Assembly (NCBI RefSeq): GCF_900112695.1
Contig: NZ_FOMT01000002.1
Location: 1,226,492-1,290,491 of the forward strand
Origin: Paenibacillus catalpae
Lineage (GTDB): Bacteria; Bacillota; Bacilli; Paenibacillales; Paenibacillaceae
Direction: 5' to 3'
Length of the DNA: 64,000 nt
The notes beneath the pieces are model-generated. The model searched no databases. It saw nothing but the letters and a program-made list of their open reading frames with translations, and was not told where the DNA came from. Made by a program: the position numbers and the translations under genes. Shown one piece after another: positions 17,727 through 27,180 of the stretch. The number at the start of each line of letters is the position of its first letter. Within the stretch, counting starts at the first letter, position 1.

Positions 17727-19103
17727 ATGGTCGATAACGGGATAGAATTGGAACGAAGCGGAATGCTTCGTTCCTATAGCGAAGCGGTCGATTGGATTAA
17801 CGGGCTTATTCCGTTTGGGATCCGTCCGGGTCTGGATCGTATCGAGCAGCTGCTTGAGCGGCTCAATAATCCGCAACGCAGGCTCAAATTTATTCATATT
17901 GCAGGCACGAACGGCAAAGGTTCGACCTGCGCTTACTTAACGAGCGTATTGCTCAAATGTGGTTATGATGTAGGGACGTTTACGTCGCCTTATATTACGA
18001 AGTTCACAAACCGCTTCCAGTATAACGGTCAAGATATCGAGGAAGAGACCCTTCTTCGTCTGGCTAATGTGCTTAAGCCGCATGTAGAAGAGATTGCAGA
18101 CACTGAGCTGGGCTCGCCAACCATGTTTGAGGTATCAACGGCTCTTGCCATTCTCTTCTATGCGACAGTTACTTATCCGGATTATGTGGTATGGGAGACT
18201 GGGCTTGGCGGAAGAATGGATGTTACGAATATCGTAACGCCCGTTATTTCCGTTATTACGAATGTCGGCCATGACCATATGGACCGCCTCGGCGATACGC
18301 TTACAGCTGTAGCCGGTGAGAAAGCAGGCATTATTAAACCTGGCGTTCCGGTTGTGAGCGCGGTTGACCAGCCTGAAGTTATTGAAGTGGTGAAACGGAC
18401 GGCAGAGGAGAAGAAGAGTACGCTGTATCTTCTTGGCGAGCAGTTTAACATCAAGGAACTGTCTAGCGAAGAAGATGAGCAGACCTTCCGCTTCGAAGGG
18501 ATGTTCCGCGCCATCGATCCGCTCACCATTACATTAAACGGTGCGCACCAGCGGACCAATGCAGCAGTGGCGGTCATGACGCTTGAAGTGCTTCGTCAAT
18601 ACTACGCTCTTATTGTAGAAGACGATGCGCTCGCCGAAGGACTTCGAGAGGCTGCTTGGCCGGGACGCCTGGAAATGGTATCCCGCTTGCCGCGTATCCT
18701 GATTGACGGAGCGCATAATCCGGAGGGCGCAGCATCGCTTGTTCAAGCGCTTCGTACGACGTACAAGTATGATCGGCTCCATGTCATGATGGCGATGGTA
18801 GAGAATAAGAATCATCGTGATGTTCTAAAGCATATACTACCAATAGTGGATACGCTTATCGTGACCGAGCCTGATTTCCGCAGCAGACTTAATGCGGAAC
18901 TTCTTGCCGATCTAGTCCGCGCCGAGAAATCGGAGGAGCATTCCTTTGAGCTTATCGTGGAGAAGGATTGGCGCGAAGGCCTCCGCAAATTGCAACAAAT
19001 GACCGGGGAAACAGACCTTGGGGTGGTCACTGGTACGCTTTATTTAATAGGTGACGTTCGCTCCCGCATATTGTACAACTCGGATTCTGAAAAAGGTTGG
19101 TGA
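17727..19103 (+). CDS. folC: Folylpolyglutamate synthase / dihydrofolate synthase
   Basis: This Mur-ligase family enzyme adds glutamate to dihydropteroate and to reduced folates. The ATP loop is GTNGKGST near residues 61-68. TSPYITKFTNRFQYNGQ is split here as TSPYITKFTNRF and is typical of the family. VWETGLGGRMDVTN and DGAHNPEGA are also present. The frame extends upstream into valS at 17673, but GAAGAAGGACG sets the ATG at 17727 (458 residues). The valS-folC order is the same as in B. subtilis. Confidence 0.95.
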   Translation: MVDNGIELERSGMLRSYSEAVDWINGLIPFGIRPGLDRIEQLLERLNNPQRRLKFIHIAGTNGKGSTCAYLTSVLLKCGYDVGTFTSPYITKFTNRFQYNGQDIEEETLLRLANVLKPHVEEIADTELGSPTMFEVSTALAILFYATVTYPDYVVWETGLGGRMDVTNIVTPVISVITNVGHDHMDRLGDTLTAVAGEKAGIIKPGVPVVSAVDQPEVIEVVKRTAEEKKSTLYLLGEQFNIKELSSEEDEQTFRFEGMFRAIDPLTITLNGAHQRTNAAVAVMTLEVLRQYYALIVEDDALAEGLREAAWPGRLEMVSRLPRILIDGAHNPEGAASLVQALRTTYKYDRLHVMMAMVENKNHRDVLKHILPIVDTLIVTEPDFRSRLNAELLADLVRAEKSEEHSFELIVEKDWREGLRKLQQMTGETDLGVVTGTLYLIGDVRSRILYNSDSEKGW

Positions 19104-19110
19104 ACCGTCT

Positions 19111-20499
19111 TTGAATACGGCAGAACATGTTCATTTCATCGGAATCGGCGGTTACGGCATGAGCGCGATCGCCCGCGTTATGCTTGAGATGGGGTATAAA
19201 ATTACCGGTTCCGATGTAGCTCGTCAGGAATTGACGGAAAAGCTTGCGGCAAAAGGCGCGCAAATCTATATCGGCCATGAGGCGGAGCATGTAAAGGGTG
19301 CTGATCTTGTCGTATACTCGACAGCACTCTCGAGGGACAACGTAGAGCGGATGGCAGCGGAAGCGCTGAACATTCCGGTGCTGCACCGTGCCCAAATGCT
19401 CGCCCGGCTCATGAATGCCGGCAAGGGTGTAGCGGTAGCCGGAGCACACGGGAAGACAACGACTTCCTCTATGATCGCACTCGTTATGGAAAAGTGCGAA
19501 GCTGATCCAACTTATATTATCGGTGGCGAGATCGTCAATGTGGGAACGAATGCAAAAGCCGGCAAAGGCGAATATGTCGTTGCGGAAGCGGATGAAAGCG
19601 ACGGTTCATTCCTGCAATATCACCCAAGCATTGCAATCGTGACGAACATTGAGCCGGACCATCTGGAAAACTATGACGGAGATTTTGGCAAGCTGAAAGA
19701 TGCTTATGTGAAATTCTTGTCCCAGGTTAAACAAGACGGCAAAGCCATTGTATGCGCGGATGACGAGACGATCACTGAGCTGCTTCCTAAGCTTGACCCG
19801 GATACTGCTTCCAAGCTGATTACTTACGGCATTAACAGCGATGCCGAGTATAAAGCGGAGAATATTAGTCTTGGCGACCGTAAAGTATCGTTTGCAGTGA
19901 GTCACCGTGGAACGGTCCTTGGCAAGATTGAATTGTCCGTTCCGGGTCTTCACAATGTGTATAATGCTATGGCGACTATTATTACTTGCCTTGAAGCAGG
20001 ATTGCCTTTCGCGAACATTGCGGAAGCCATTCATGAATTCATTGGTGCCAAGCGCCGCTTCCAGGTGCTTGGCGAAGTGAATGATATTCTGGTTATTGAT
20101 GACTACGCTCATCATCCTACCGAGATTCAGGCAACAATCAGCGCAGCCAAAGCAACGGGCAAACGTATTATTGCAGTGTTCCAGCCTCAGCGTTACACGC
20201 GCACGTTCTTCCTGCTGGAGCAGTTCAGCCGGGCATTCCCGGAAGCGGATGAGGTCATTATTACGGATATATATTCACCGGCTGGCGAGCAGCAGATCGA
20301 AGGCGTCCATTCCCGGAAGCTGGTTGATATGATCAAGACGAACAGCAATGCCAACACGTTTTATATCCCGACCAAAGAAGAGGTACTGGAGCATTTGACC
20401 GCTAAGGTCGTTCCAGGTGATCTCGTGATTACAATGGGAGCAGGCGACATCTGGAAAACCGCGGATGCGCTTGCGAAAACGCTGAAGGCTAGAGTATAA
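19111..20499 (+). CDS. murC: UDP-N-acetylmuramate--L-alanine ligase
   Basis: This enzyme adds the first amino acid of the peptidoglycan stem peptide. The N-terminal domain shows HFIGIGGYGMSAIARVM, the ATP loop is GAHGKTTTSS near residue 111, and DDYAHHPTEI lies in the third domain. The annotated frame overlaps folC from a GTG at 19051. An AAAGGTTGGTG site directly before the TTG at 19111, and the fit of LNTAEHVHFIGIGG to other MurC N-termini, favour 19111 (462 residues). The folC stop lies inside this ribosome binding site. In B. subtilis murC is elsewhere, so its place after folC is a difference. Confidence 0.96.
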   Translation: MNTAEHVHFIGIGGYGMSAIARVMLEMGYKITGSDVARQELTEKLAAKGAQIYIGHEAEHVKGADLVVYSTALSRDNVERMAAEALNIPVLHRAQMLARLMNAGKGVAVAGAHGKTTTSSMIALVMEKCEADPTYIIGGEIVNVGTNAKAGKGEYVVAEADESDGSFLQYHPSIAIVTNIEPDHLENYDGDFGKLKDAYVKFLSQVKQDGKAIVCADDETITELLPKLDPDTASKLITYGINSDAEYKAENISLGDRKVSFAVSHRGTVLGKIELSVPGLHNVYNAMATIITCLEAGLPFANIAEAIHEFIGAKRRFQVLGEVNDILVIDDYAHHPTEIQATISAAKATGKRIIAVFQPQRYTRTFFLLEQFSRAFPEADEVIITDIYSPAGEQQIEGVHSRKLVDMIKTNSNANTFYIPTKEEVLEHLTAKVVPGDLVITMGAGDIWKTADALAKTLKARV

Positions 20500-20511
20500 A
20501 GTAACGGCGAA

Positions 20512-20556
20512 GAACGCCCTGGAAACCTCGTTTGAGGTTTTCGGGGCGTTTTTTCG
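20512..20556 (+). terminator. Intrinsic terminator after murC
   Basis: AACGCCC with AAACCTC pairs to GAGGTTT and GGGGCGTT, followed by TTTTTT. It ends the valS-folC-murC unit. Confidence 0.9.
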
Positions 20557-20580
20557 TTTTACGCATATGCGGCAAATCTA

Positions 20581-20609
20581 TCATATTTCTCTTGCGAATC
20601 TCATAGAGT
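20581..20609 (+). promoter_or_regulatory. SigE-like promoter of the SPOR-domain gene
   Basis: TCATATT matches the SigE -35 consensus fully, and CATAGAGT matches the -10 at seven of eight positions, with the usual 14-nt spacer. It lies 34 nt upstream of the next ATG. Confidence 0.6.
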
Positions 20610-20642
20610 AGAAACAGAAGAACGGGACAAGGAGAGAATGAC

Positions 20643-22127
20643 ATGAACAAGAATAACCGGATCACTTACCGATTTGACCGTACGGGCCAGACGATAGAAG
20701 ATAAGAGCCGCAAGGAAAATAACGCTAAGCCCCAAGCTCGGGAACAGGCTAAGCCTTCGAATAGTGTACCTTCTAATATTGTGCCGCTGTATTCCAATAC
20801 CGAATATGAGAACGGGGAAAGTCCGTTCACCCCTTGGATGAGTCCGTTTCAGGAAGATATCGCGGCGCTCGAGGATCTAATCCGTGATACCGAGGAGAAG
20901 CCTGCTGCAGTATCGCATAAGAAACAGGCAGCTCATTCACCGGTTGTGCATGCCGAGCCTGCACAGGAGACCTCAAGCCGGAAGCCGCAACCAGAAGCCA
21001 GACCACAGCCGGAGCAGCCCCAGCGGCCCGGGCAATGGCATCCTCGCCAGCGTGTACAGCAGCAGCCTGAACCGTTGCAGAAGACACCGTCGAAAGAGCA
21101 ATCGGAGAAGAAGCATCAGGTTCAGCCGGAGATGCATGCGTTTGGTATGCAGCCGGAGACGGATCCTTTTGGGGACCTGGCGCATTATCCGGAGGTGGAG
21201 CTGGACGACCAGTCCTCTAAGCGCTGGTCAAGACCTGTTCAGAAATATTCCGCCCCGCCGTCCTGGATTAAGGTTTTTCTTTCGGTAGCCGGAGCGCTGG
21301 CAACAGGTGCATTATTTGGTTATTTGCTGCTCTCTTTATTTACCAATACGAACGATCATACTTCCGGATCCAATGGCAATCTGGCGAATCCCGTTAACGG
21401 CTCTGTTACCAGCCCAAGTGCTTCGCCTGGCGGGGGTAAAACAAATGCAAACAACGGAACGACCAGCCCGCCTGTTAGTCAGGCTGCCGGTCATGTGAAG
21501 CTGGATATTCCTCTCCAATCGTATCAGCTCCTTCAATACGGAGTATTCAGCAATACGGAAGGCCGGGATGCAGCGATCAAGGAACTGTCGGATAAGGGGC
21601 TTGCTGCAGCCGGACTGCAGACGGCAAATGATTACCGGGTATATGCCGGAATGGCCATTGACCGTGGACGCGCACTTGCTCTAAGCAATGATCTTGGAGA
21701 AGACGTGCCGGTCTATATTAAACAAATTGACGTTCAGGTTCCCGAGCAGTTTCCGTTTGCCGGGGATGCGAAAGCGGCAGCTGTCTTTATGAACAACACC
21801 ATCAGCATGATCAGCATGCTGGATGAACTGGCATTGACACAGCTGGAGCAGCCAACTCTATCGCCGCTTGGTTCTGCGGCAGCCGAAGCCTGGCAGGCGG
21901 AGCATCAGAAATGGACAGAGAGTGTTAAAGCGATGCAGGCAGGCGTTACGGATGAGGCTGGAAAAGCATTTCTCATAAAATTAATTCAATCTATGAATAC
22001 AGCGGCCAAGTCGCTTGAGGAATACGATAAAAAGCCGTCACAATCGCATTTGTGGGCTGTTCAGGACGCGCTGATGGATGCGGTTGTCACGCAAAAAGAA
22101 TGGTATGAGTCAATCAACGCATTGTAA
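20643..22127 (+). CDS. SpoIIB-like SPOR-domain membrane protein
   Basis: The protein has a cytoplasmic N-terminal region of about 205 residues, rich in Gln, Pro and Glu. One membrane segment follows at about 208-235 (WIKVFLSVAGALATGALFGY), then a Ser/Asn/Gly linker and an external SPOR domain near 290-370 (YQLLQYGVFSNTEGRDAAIKE). The remaining C-terminal helical part is unassigned. SPOR domains bind peptidoglycan stripped of stem peptides at septa. B. subtilis SpoIIB has the same layout and also sits before maf-radC-mreB, so this is the positional equivalent, with a role in septal wall remodelling or engulfment inferred. A SigE-like promoter supports sporulation use. Sequence identity to SpoIIB could not be measured here. 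Confidence 0.8.
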   Translation: MNKNNRITYRFDRTGQTIEDKSRKENNAKPQAREQAKPSNSVPSNIVPLYSNTEYENGESPFTPWMSPFQEDIAALEDLIRDTEEKPAAVSHKKQAAHSPVVHAEPAQETSSRKPQPEARPQPEQPQRPGQWHPRQRVQQQPEPLQKTPSKEQSEKKHQVQPEMHAFGMQPETDPFGDLAHYPEVELDDQSSKRWSRPVQKYSAPPSWIKVFLSVAGALATGALFGYLLLSLFTNTNDHTSGSNGNLANPVNGSVTSPSASPGGGKTNANNGTTSPPVSQAAGHVKLDIPLQSYQLLQYGVFSNTEGRDAAIKELSDKGLAAAGLQTANDYRVYAGMAIDRGRALALSNDLGEDVPVYIKQIDVQVPEQFPFAGDAKAAAVFMNNTISMISMLDELALTQLEQPTLSPLGSAAAEAWQAEHQKWTESVKAMQAGVTDEAGKAFLIKLIQSMNTAAKSLEEYDKKPSQSHLWAVQDALMDAVVTQKEWYESINAL

Positions 22128-22150
22128 ACGAAATCGAACCTAAGTATAAT
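22122..22150 (+). promoter_or_regulatory. SigA promoter before the small membrane protein and maf
   Basis: TTGTAA and TATAAT are separated by 17 nt, overlapping the end of the SPOR gene. The context AACCTAAGTATAATAGG also occurs at the secD promoter. Confidence 0.65.
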
Positions 22151-22189
22151 AGGGGACAGGTGTCAATAAATGGCGAGAGGCGTTGAATA

Positions 22190-22432
22190 ATGAAGAAAAA
22201 CGGCTGGATTTTATTGCTTTTCCTCGTGCTTGGCTTATTGGCGGGCGCACTGGTTGCGCGTTGGCTGGAGCCGGTATCCGGAATCTCATTCCTGACCAAA
22301 ACAATAGATACAACTTGGTCTCCCGCCGTTGATCTCTATGTACTCAGCCTGGATCTGAATGTGCATGTTCAAATTAGTTTATTCAGCATTATTGGCGCGT
22401 TAGCCGCTATATGGTTATATCGTAAAATGTAA
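22190..22432 (+). CDS. DUF4321-type small membrane protein
   Basis: The protein has 80 residues and two hydrophobic segments. The first is at residues 5-24 (WILLLFLVLGLLAGALVARW), and the second is at the C-terminus (ISLFSIIGALAAIWLY). It fits the DUF4321 family, small proteins of unknown function usually found next to maf in Bacillota. GAGAGG lies ahead of the ATG, and the gene has its own promoter-like sequence. No function is proposed. The conserved place beside division and shape genes suggests a link to the envelope. Confidence 0.8.
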   Translation: MKKNGWILLLFLVLGLLAGALVARWLEPVSGISFLTKTIDTTWSPAVDLYVLSLDLNVHVQISLFSIIGALAAIWLYRKM

Positions 22433-22500
22433 ACCGTGTTACCCGCAGAACGTTGCTGCCCCTCTTAAGGATGGCGCAGCCGGTTGCGGGTAGGACGGAA

Positions 22501-23148
22501 ATGAAGGAGCAAGTGGAACGTTTGAGCAAGAATGAATGGGCTAATACGATTAGCCAGCTTGTGCTGGCATCGTCGTCACCGCGCCGGAAGGAACTGGTCG
22601 CATCGCTGGGCCTTTCCTTGCCGGTTTATATTTTGTCCTCGGATGTGGACGAGTCGGTTCCTTCCGATTGGGCACCTGTACATATTGTTGAGCAGTTAGC
22701 CCTGCGCAAAGCGCATGCGACTGCTGCGATTCTGAGAGAACGTCAGGAAGAGCAGCAGTCACTTGTTATTGGCGCGGATACCATTGTTGTGGTAGACGGC
22801 AGGGTGCTTGGCAAGCCAATAGACCGGGATGAAGCATTGTCTATGCTGCGTTGCCTGCAAGGGCGGGAGCATGAGGTCTATACGGGAGTGGCTTGTGTAG
22901 TTGCCCAGTCCGGTACAGAAACTGTCGCTCATCGCATGACAAAGGTTTATATGAAGCCAATGACTGATGAAGCGCTGAAAAGGTATGTTGCAACGGGCGA
23001 ACCCGATGATAAAGCAGGGGCTTACGGCATTCAGGGACTTGGCGCAACGCTGGTCGAGAAGATCGACGGCTGTTATTTTAACGTCGTGGGTCTGCCGGTA
23101 TCGCTGTTATCGGACATGCTTGCTCAATATGAGATTCAAGTTTTCTAA
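22501..23148 (+). CDS. maf: Maf-family nucleoside triphosphate pyrophosphatase
   Basis: Maf proteins hydrolyse dTTP, UTP or modified pyrimidine triphosphates to monophosphates, and in B. subtilis Maf affects septum formation. The N-terminal signature LASSSPRRKELVASLGL and the catalytic GADTIVVVDGRVLGKP with a conserved aspartate are clear. YGIQGLGATLVEKIDGCYFNV closes the fold. The frame is open from a TTG at 22453. The ATG at 22501 is preferred because of the TAGGACGG site; an ATG at 22471 is possible. This gives 215 residues. Confidence 0.94.
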   Translation: MKEQVERLSKNEWANTISQLVLASSSPRRKELVASLGLSLPVYILSSDVDESVPSDWAPVHIVEQLALRKAHATAAILRERQEEQQSLVIGADTIVVVDGRVLGKPIDRDEALSMLRCLQGREHEVYTGVACVVAQSGTETVAHRMTKVYMKPMTDEALKRYVATGEPDDKAGAYGIQGLGATLVEKIDGCYFNVVGLPVSLLSDMLAQYEIQVF

Positions 23149-23228
23149 GTTACTTTTCATGAAGTGACCTTGATTTGGACATAACACCAAGTAATGCCAT
23201 TTCATCTGTAGAAAAGGCTGGGACGGAC

Positions 23229-23915
23229 ATGGAGCAAGGCCATTTATTACGAAATGTCCCCCATGAAGAGCGACCAAGAGAACGCATGATGCAATATGGG
23301 GCTGAAGCACTTAGCCATACCGAATTGCTGGCGATCCTGCTGCGTACGGGTACGAAGCGGGAATCTGCCGTGCATTTGGCTGGTAAAATATTGAAAGAAT
23401 GTGGGAGCTTGCGTAATCTGCTTGATATGAGCATGAACGAGTTGACCGCAATTAAAGGCATTGGACCTGCGAAAGCAGTCCAGCTGCGGGCCGGAATTGA
23501 GCTTGGACGCCGTATTGTAAGGAGCGGACAAGGCGAGATCGTGACGGTACGTAAACCGCAGGATGCTGCGAACTATGTGATGGAAGAGCTGCGTTACCTG
23601 AAAAAGGAGCACTTCGTTTGCCTGTTTCTGAATACGAAGAACCATATTATTGCCCGGGAAACTTTATCGGTCGGTACACTTAACGCGTCGCTTGTTCATC
23701 CAAGAGAAGTTTTTCGAGCGGCCGTTAAAGCCGGCAGTGCTTCGATTATTTGTGTGCATAATCATCCGAGCGGAGACCCTATGCCAAGCCCGGAGGATAT
23801 AACACTTACGAAGCGTCTTGTGGAGGCCGGTGAACTGATGGGGATAGAAGTGCTTGACCATTTGGTCATCGGAGATGGAAGGTTTATCAGTTTGAAGGAA
23901 CATGGTTACATGTAA
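23229..23915 (+). CDS. radC: RadC-family JAB1/MPN domain protein
   Basis: This is a JAMM-type protein of uncertain biochemical role; the historical link to DNA repair is doubtful. A helix-hairpin-helix segment (LTAIKGIGPAKAVQLRAGIELG) lies in the N-terminal half, shown here as IKGIGPAKAVQL. The metal-binding JAMM motif HNHPSGDPMPSPEDI is near residue 180. The start is uncertain. The ATG at 23229 gives 228 residues and begins just before the conserved PHEERPRERM, while an in-frame TTG at 23175 gives 246. Neither has a strong ribosome binding site. The maf-radC-mreB order is the same as in B. subtilis. Confidence 0.93.
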   Translation: MEQGHLLRNVPHEERPRERMMQYGAEALSHTELLAILLRTGTKRESAVHLAGKILKECGSLRNLLDMSMNELTAIKGIGPAKAVQLRAGIELGRRIVRSGQGEIVTVRKPQDAANYVMEELRYLKKEHFVCLFLNTKNHIIARETLSVGTLNASLVHPREVFRAAVKAGSASIICVHNHPSGDPMPSPEDITLTKRLVEAGELMGIEVLDHLVIGDGRFISLKEHGYM

Positions 23916-23921
23916 TATAAT
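23892..23921 (+). promoter_or_regulatory. SigA promoter of the mre-min cluster
   Basis: TTGAAG and TATAAT are separated by 18 nt, overlapping the last codons of radC, 36 nt before the mreB start. Confidence 0.6.
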
Positions 23922-23923
23922 AA

Positions 23924-24985
<1,062 letters not shown>

Positions 24986-25038
24986 TAGAGTACAAACGCG
25001 GTAACGGAACTGGATATGGAACGGGCAGGTGATTAAAA

Positions 25039-25908
25039 CTGTTTAAGCTGTTAAGAAATAAGCGGTTATTTATGCTTATGATCGGATTAATCCTGTTCAT
25101 TGCGGTTATCGGTTTCTCACTAAGTGACCGCAAGGAGCTGACTTGGCCTGAGAAGTTTCTCGGAGATTCTGTTGGATTCGCGCAGCAATGGTTCTACAAG
25201 CCCGCTGGATTAGTAGCGGGCTTCTTTGAGGACATTCGCGAACTCAGAACGCTGCATGAAGAGAATGAACAGCTGAGGCTGACAGCTGCAGCTTATGCGC
25301 GGGACAAGATTAATTATAATTTTATCCAGAAAGATAATGAGCGGCTTCAGAAAGAGCTGGACTTCACGGAACGGCAGAAAAATATGAATAAATATAAGTA
25401 TGTCATTGCTCAAGTCATTGCAATCGATAACGATCCTTACAATCATACGATGGTTATTAATCTAGGCTCCAAGGACGGGATTAAACCCAATATGGCCGTA
25501 ACGACAGTCGACGGACTTGTAGGCCTTGTAAGTAACGTTCGTCCTTATACAGCTACTGTAACGCCGATTACGGAGCTGGATGAAACTTCGCCGACTTCAA
25601 ACTCCATTGCGGCAACCGTCCTCGGAAGAGAAGATACGTCCTTTGGTATTGTCGGCAGTTATGACAAAGAAACGGATCGCCTGATTATGACAAAGATTGC
25701 CGAGAGTGACAAAATGATCGTTGATGATACAGTGATCACTTCAGGCCTTGGCAACGTTTATCCTCGTGGTCTCGTTATAGGTACGGTAGAAACAAGGCAG
25801 GTCGGCGATTTTGGCCTTACTCATACAGCTACAATCAAGATGGCGGCCAAATTCGATCATTTGACAGAAGTATTCGTCGTCCAAGTACCGGATTTGGGAG
25901 ATGAATAA
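25039..25908 (+). CDS. mreC: Rod shape-determining protein MreC, probable CTG start
   Basis: This bitopic membrane protein of the elongasome links MreB to the wall synthases. It has an N-terminal membrane segment, a coiled coil (LRTLHEENEQLRLTAAA) and a beta-rich periplasmic domain (VIAIDNDPYNHTMVINLGSKDG, shown in part). The first ATG at 25072 has no ribosome binding site and would remove the basic residues before the membrane segment. The frame extends upstream only to a TGA at 25030. AGGTGA at 25027-25032 sits six bases before a CTG at 25039, which gives the expected N-terminus L-F-K-L-L-R-N-K-R-L-F. I therefore propose a CTG start (289 residues); 25072 remains the conservative choice. Confidence 0.9.
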   Translation: MFKLLRNKRLFMLMIGLILFIAVIGFSLSDRKELTWPEKFLGDSVGFAQQWFYKPAGLVAGFFEDIRELRTLHEENEQLRLTAAAYARDKINYNFIQKDNERLQKELDFTERQKNMNKYKYVIAQVIAIDNDPYNHTMVINLGSKDGIKPNMAVTTVDGLVGLVSNVRPYTATVTPITELDETSPTSNSIAATVLGREDTSFGIVGSYDKETDRLIMTKIAESDKMIVDDTVITSGLGNVYPRGLVIGTVETRQVGDFGLTHTATIKMAAKFDHLTEVFVVQVPDLGDE

Positions 25909-25910
25909 CG

Positions 25911-26444
25911 ATGGGCGACAGAGGCATTAACCGTCTCATTCTCGTCATGCTCCTGCTGTTTCTCGTCGAAGGCACCCTTATGCCGTGGCTTATTCCGGTG
26001 GAGCTGACCGGCAGAATCGTACCTCATTTTATGTTCGTATTTGTTATATTTGCTGCTTTATACAGCGGCCGGCACCGGGCATTGTTTTTCGGAATTAGCT
26101 TCGGCTTCTTGCAGGATGTCATTTATTTCGGACATTTAATGGGTGTTAACGCTTTTGCCATGGGACTTATCGGCTATTATACCGGCGTGCTGCTGGAGCG
26201 CCGCCGGAGTACCTTGCTCACTGCATTATCAGTCATCGGTCTCGGCTGCATCCTTTACGATACGATTGTTTATTTTGTAAACATGGTCTTCCGTGTTACG
26301 AATGAAACGTATGCCTGGGCATTAATGGATCATATTTTGCCTAGCCTATTTCTTCAACTGGTATTTGCACTGGCTGTGTACGTACCGGCAAGACGTCTCT
26401 TTGAAAGCCATTTGAAGCTGAATCCGGAGACGGAAGAAGAATAA
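25911..26444 (+). CDS. mreD: Rod shape-determining protein MreD
   Basis: This integral membrane partner of MreC has 177 residues and about five membrane segments. FGISFGFLQDVIYFG and GLIGYYTGVLLERR are typical of the family, including the acidic residue in the LQD motif. It starts two bases after the mreC stop, so translation is probably coupled. The C-terminus ends in an acidic tail ETEEE. Confidence 0.93.
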   Translation: MGDRGINRLILVMLLLFLVEGTLMPWLIPVELTGRIVPHFMFVFVIFAALYSGRHRALFFGISFGFLQDVIYFGHLMGVNAFAMGLIGYYTGVLLERRRSTLLTALSVIGLGCILYDTIVYFVNMVFRVTNETYAWALMDHILPSLFLQLVFALAVYVPARRLFESHLKLNPETEEE

Positions 26445-26510
26445 TTTATAGGCAGAAAGCAGGAATTTGCACACCGCGAAAAGAATGGATTACGTTGGGG
26501 AGGGACAGAC

Positions 26511-27167
26511 GTGACCGAGAAGCAGCATATCATGATAAAAGGTGTCAAAGAAGGTCTCGTGTTCCTTCTCGACGATAAATGCGAATTCGCCGTTTTATTG
26601 GACGAACTGCAGTATAAGCTGGAGAAAACGCATCAGCAGCTGTTGGCCGGCCCGCTGGTTCACGTGCATGTGAAGCTGGGGACGAGGCAGCTTGGCGACG
26701 ATGATAAAGAACGGATTAAATCGGTCATCCGCTCGCAAGGCAATTTGATGGTGCAGTCTATCGAATCGTCTTTTGCGGTGCTGGATGGAGCAAACGCTGC
26801 TCCGACAGGTCCACATGTGATTACAGGAATTATACGTTCCGGCCAAACCGTCGAGCATGATGGCGACCTGCTGCTTGCGGGGGATTTAAACCCGGGCGGC
26901 ACAATCTTGTGCAGCGGTGATATATACGTGATGGGCGCACTGAGAGGTGTCGCCCATGCAGGCGTAAACGGCCGTACGGATGTCATTATCGCCGCTTCGC
27001 TTATGCGTCCGACACAGCTTCGAATTGCCGATGTCATCAGCCGTCCGCCGGAGGAATGGATGTCCGGGGACGCAGCCATGGAATTCGCTTATTTGTATGA
27101 AGGAAGCATGCAGATCGACAAGATGACGCAATTATTCCGTTTACGTAATAATCCGATTAAGGTATAA
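26511..27167 (+). CDS. minC: Septum site-determining protein MinC
   Basis: This inhibitor of FtsZ ring formation at the poles is recruited to the membrane by MinD. The N-terminal domain (ORF residues 1 to about 100) is followed by the conserved C-terminal beta-helix: HVITGIIRSGQTVEHDGD is shown here as GIIRSGQTVEHDGD, then GDLNPGGTILCSGDIYVMGALRGVAHAG in parts. The GTG start has GGGAGGGAC upstream. At 218 residues it is close to the usual length. It lies directly before minD. Confidence 0.95.
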   Translation: MTEKQHIMIKGVKEGLVFLLDDKCEFAVLLDELQYKLEKTHQQLLAGPLVHVHVKLGTRQLGDDDKERIKSVIRSQGNLMVQSIESSFAVLDGANAAPTGPHVITGIIRSGQTVEHDGDLLLAGDLNPGGTILCSGDIYVMGALRGVAHAGVNGRTDVIIAASLMRPTQLRIADVISRPPEEWMSGDAAMEFAYLYEGSMQIDKMTQLFRLRNNPIKV

Positions 27168-27180
27168 GGGGTGTTCATGC

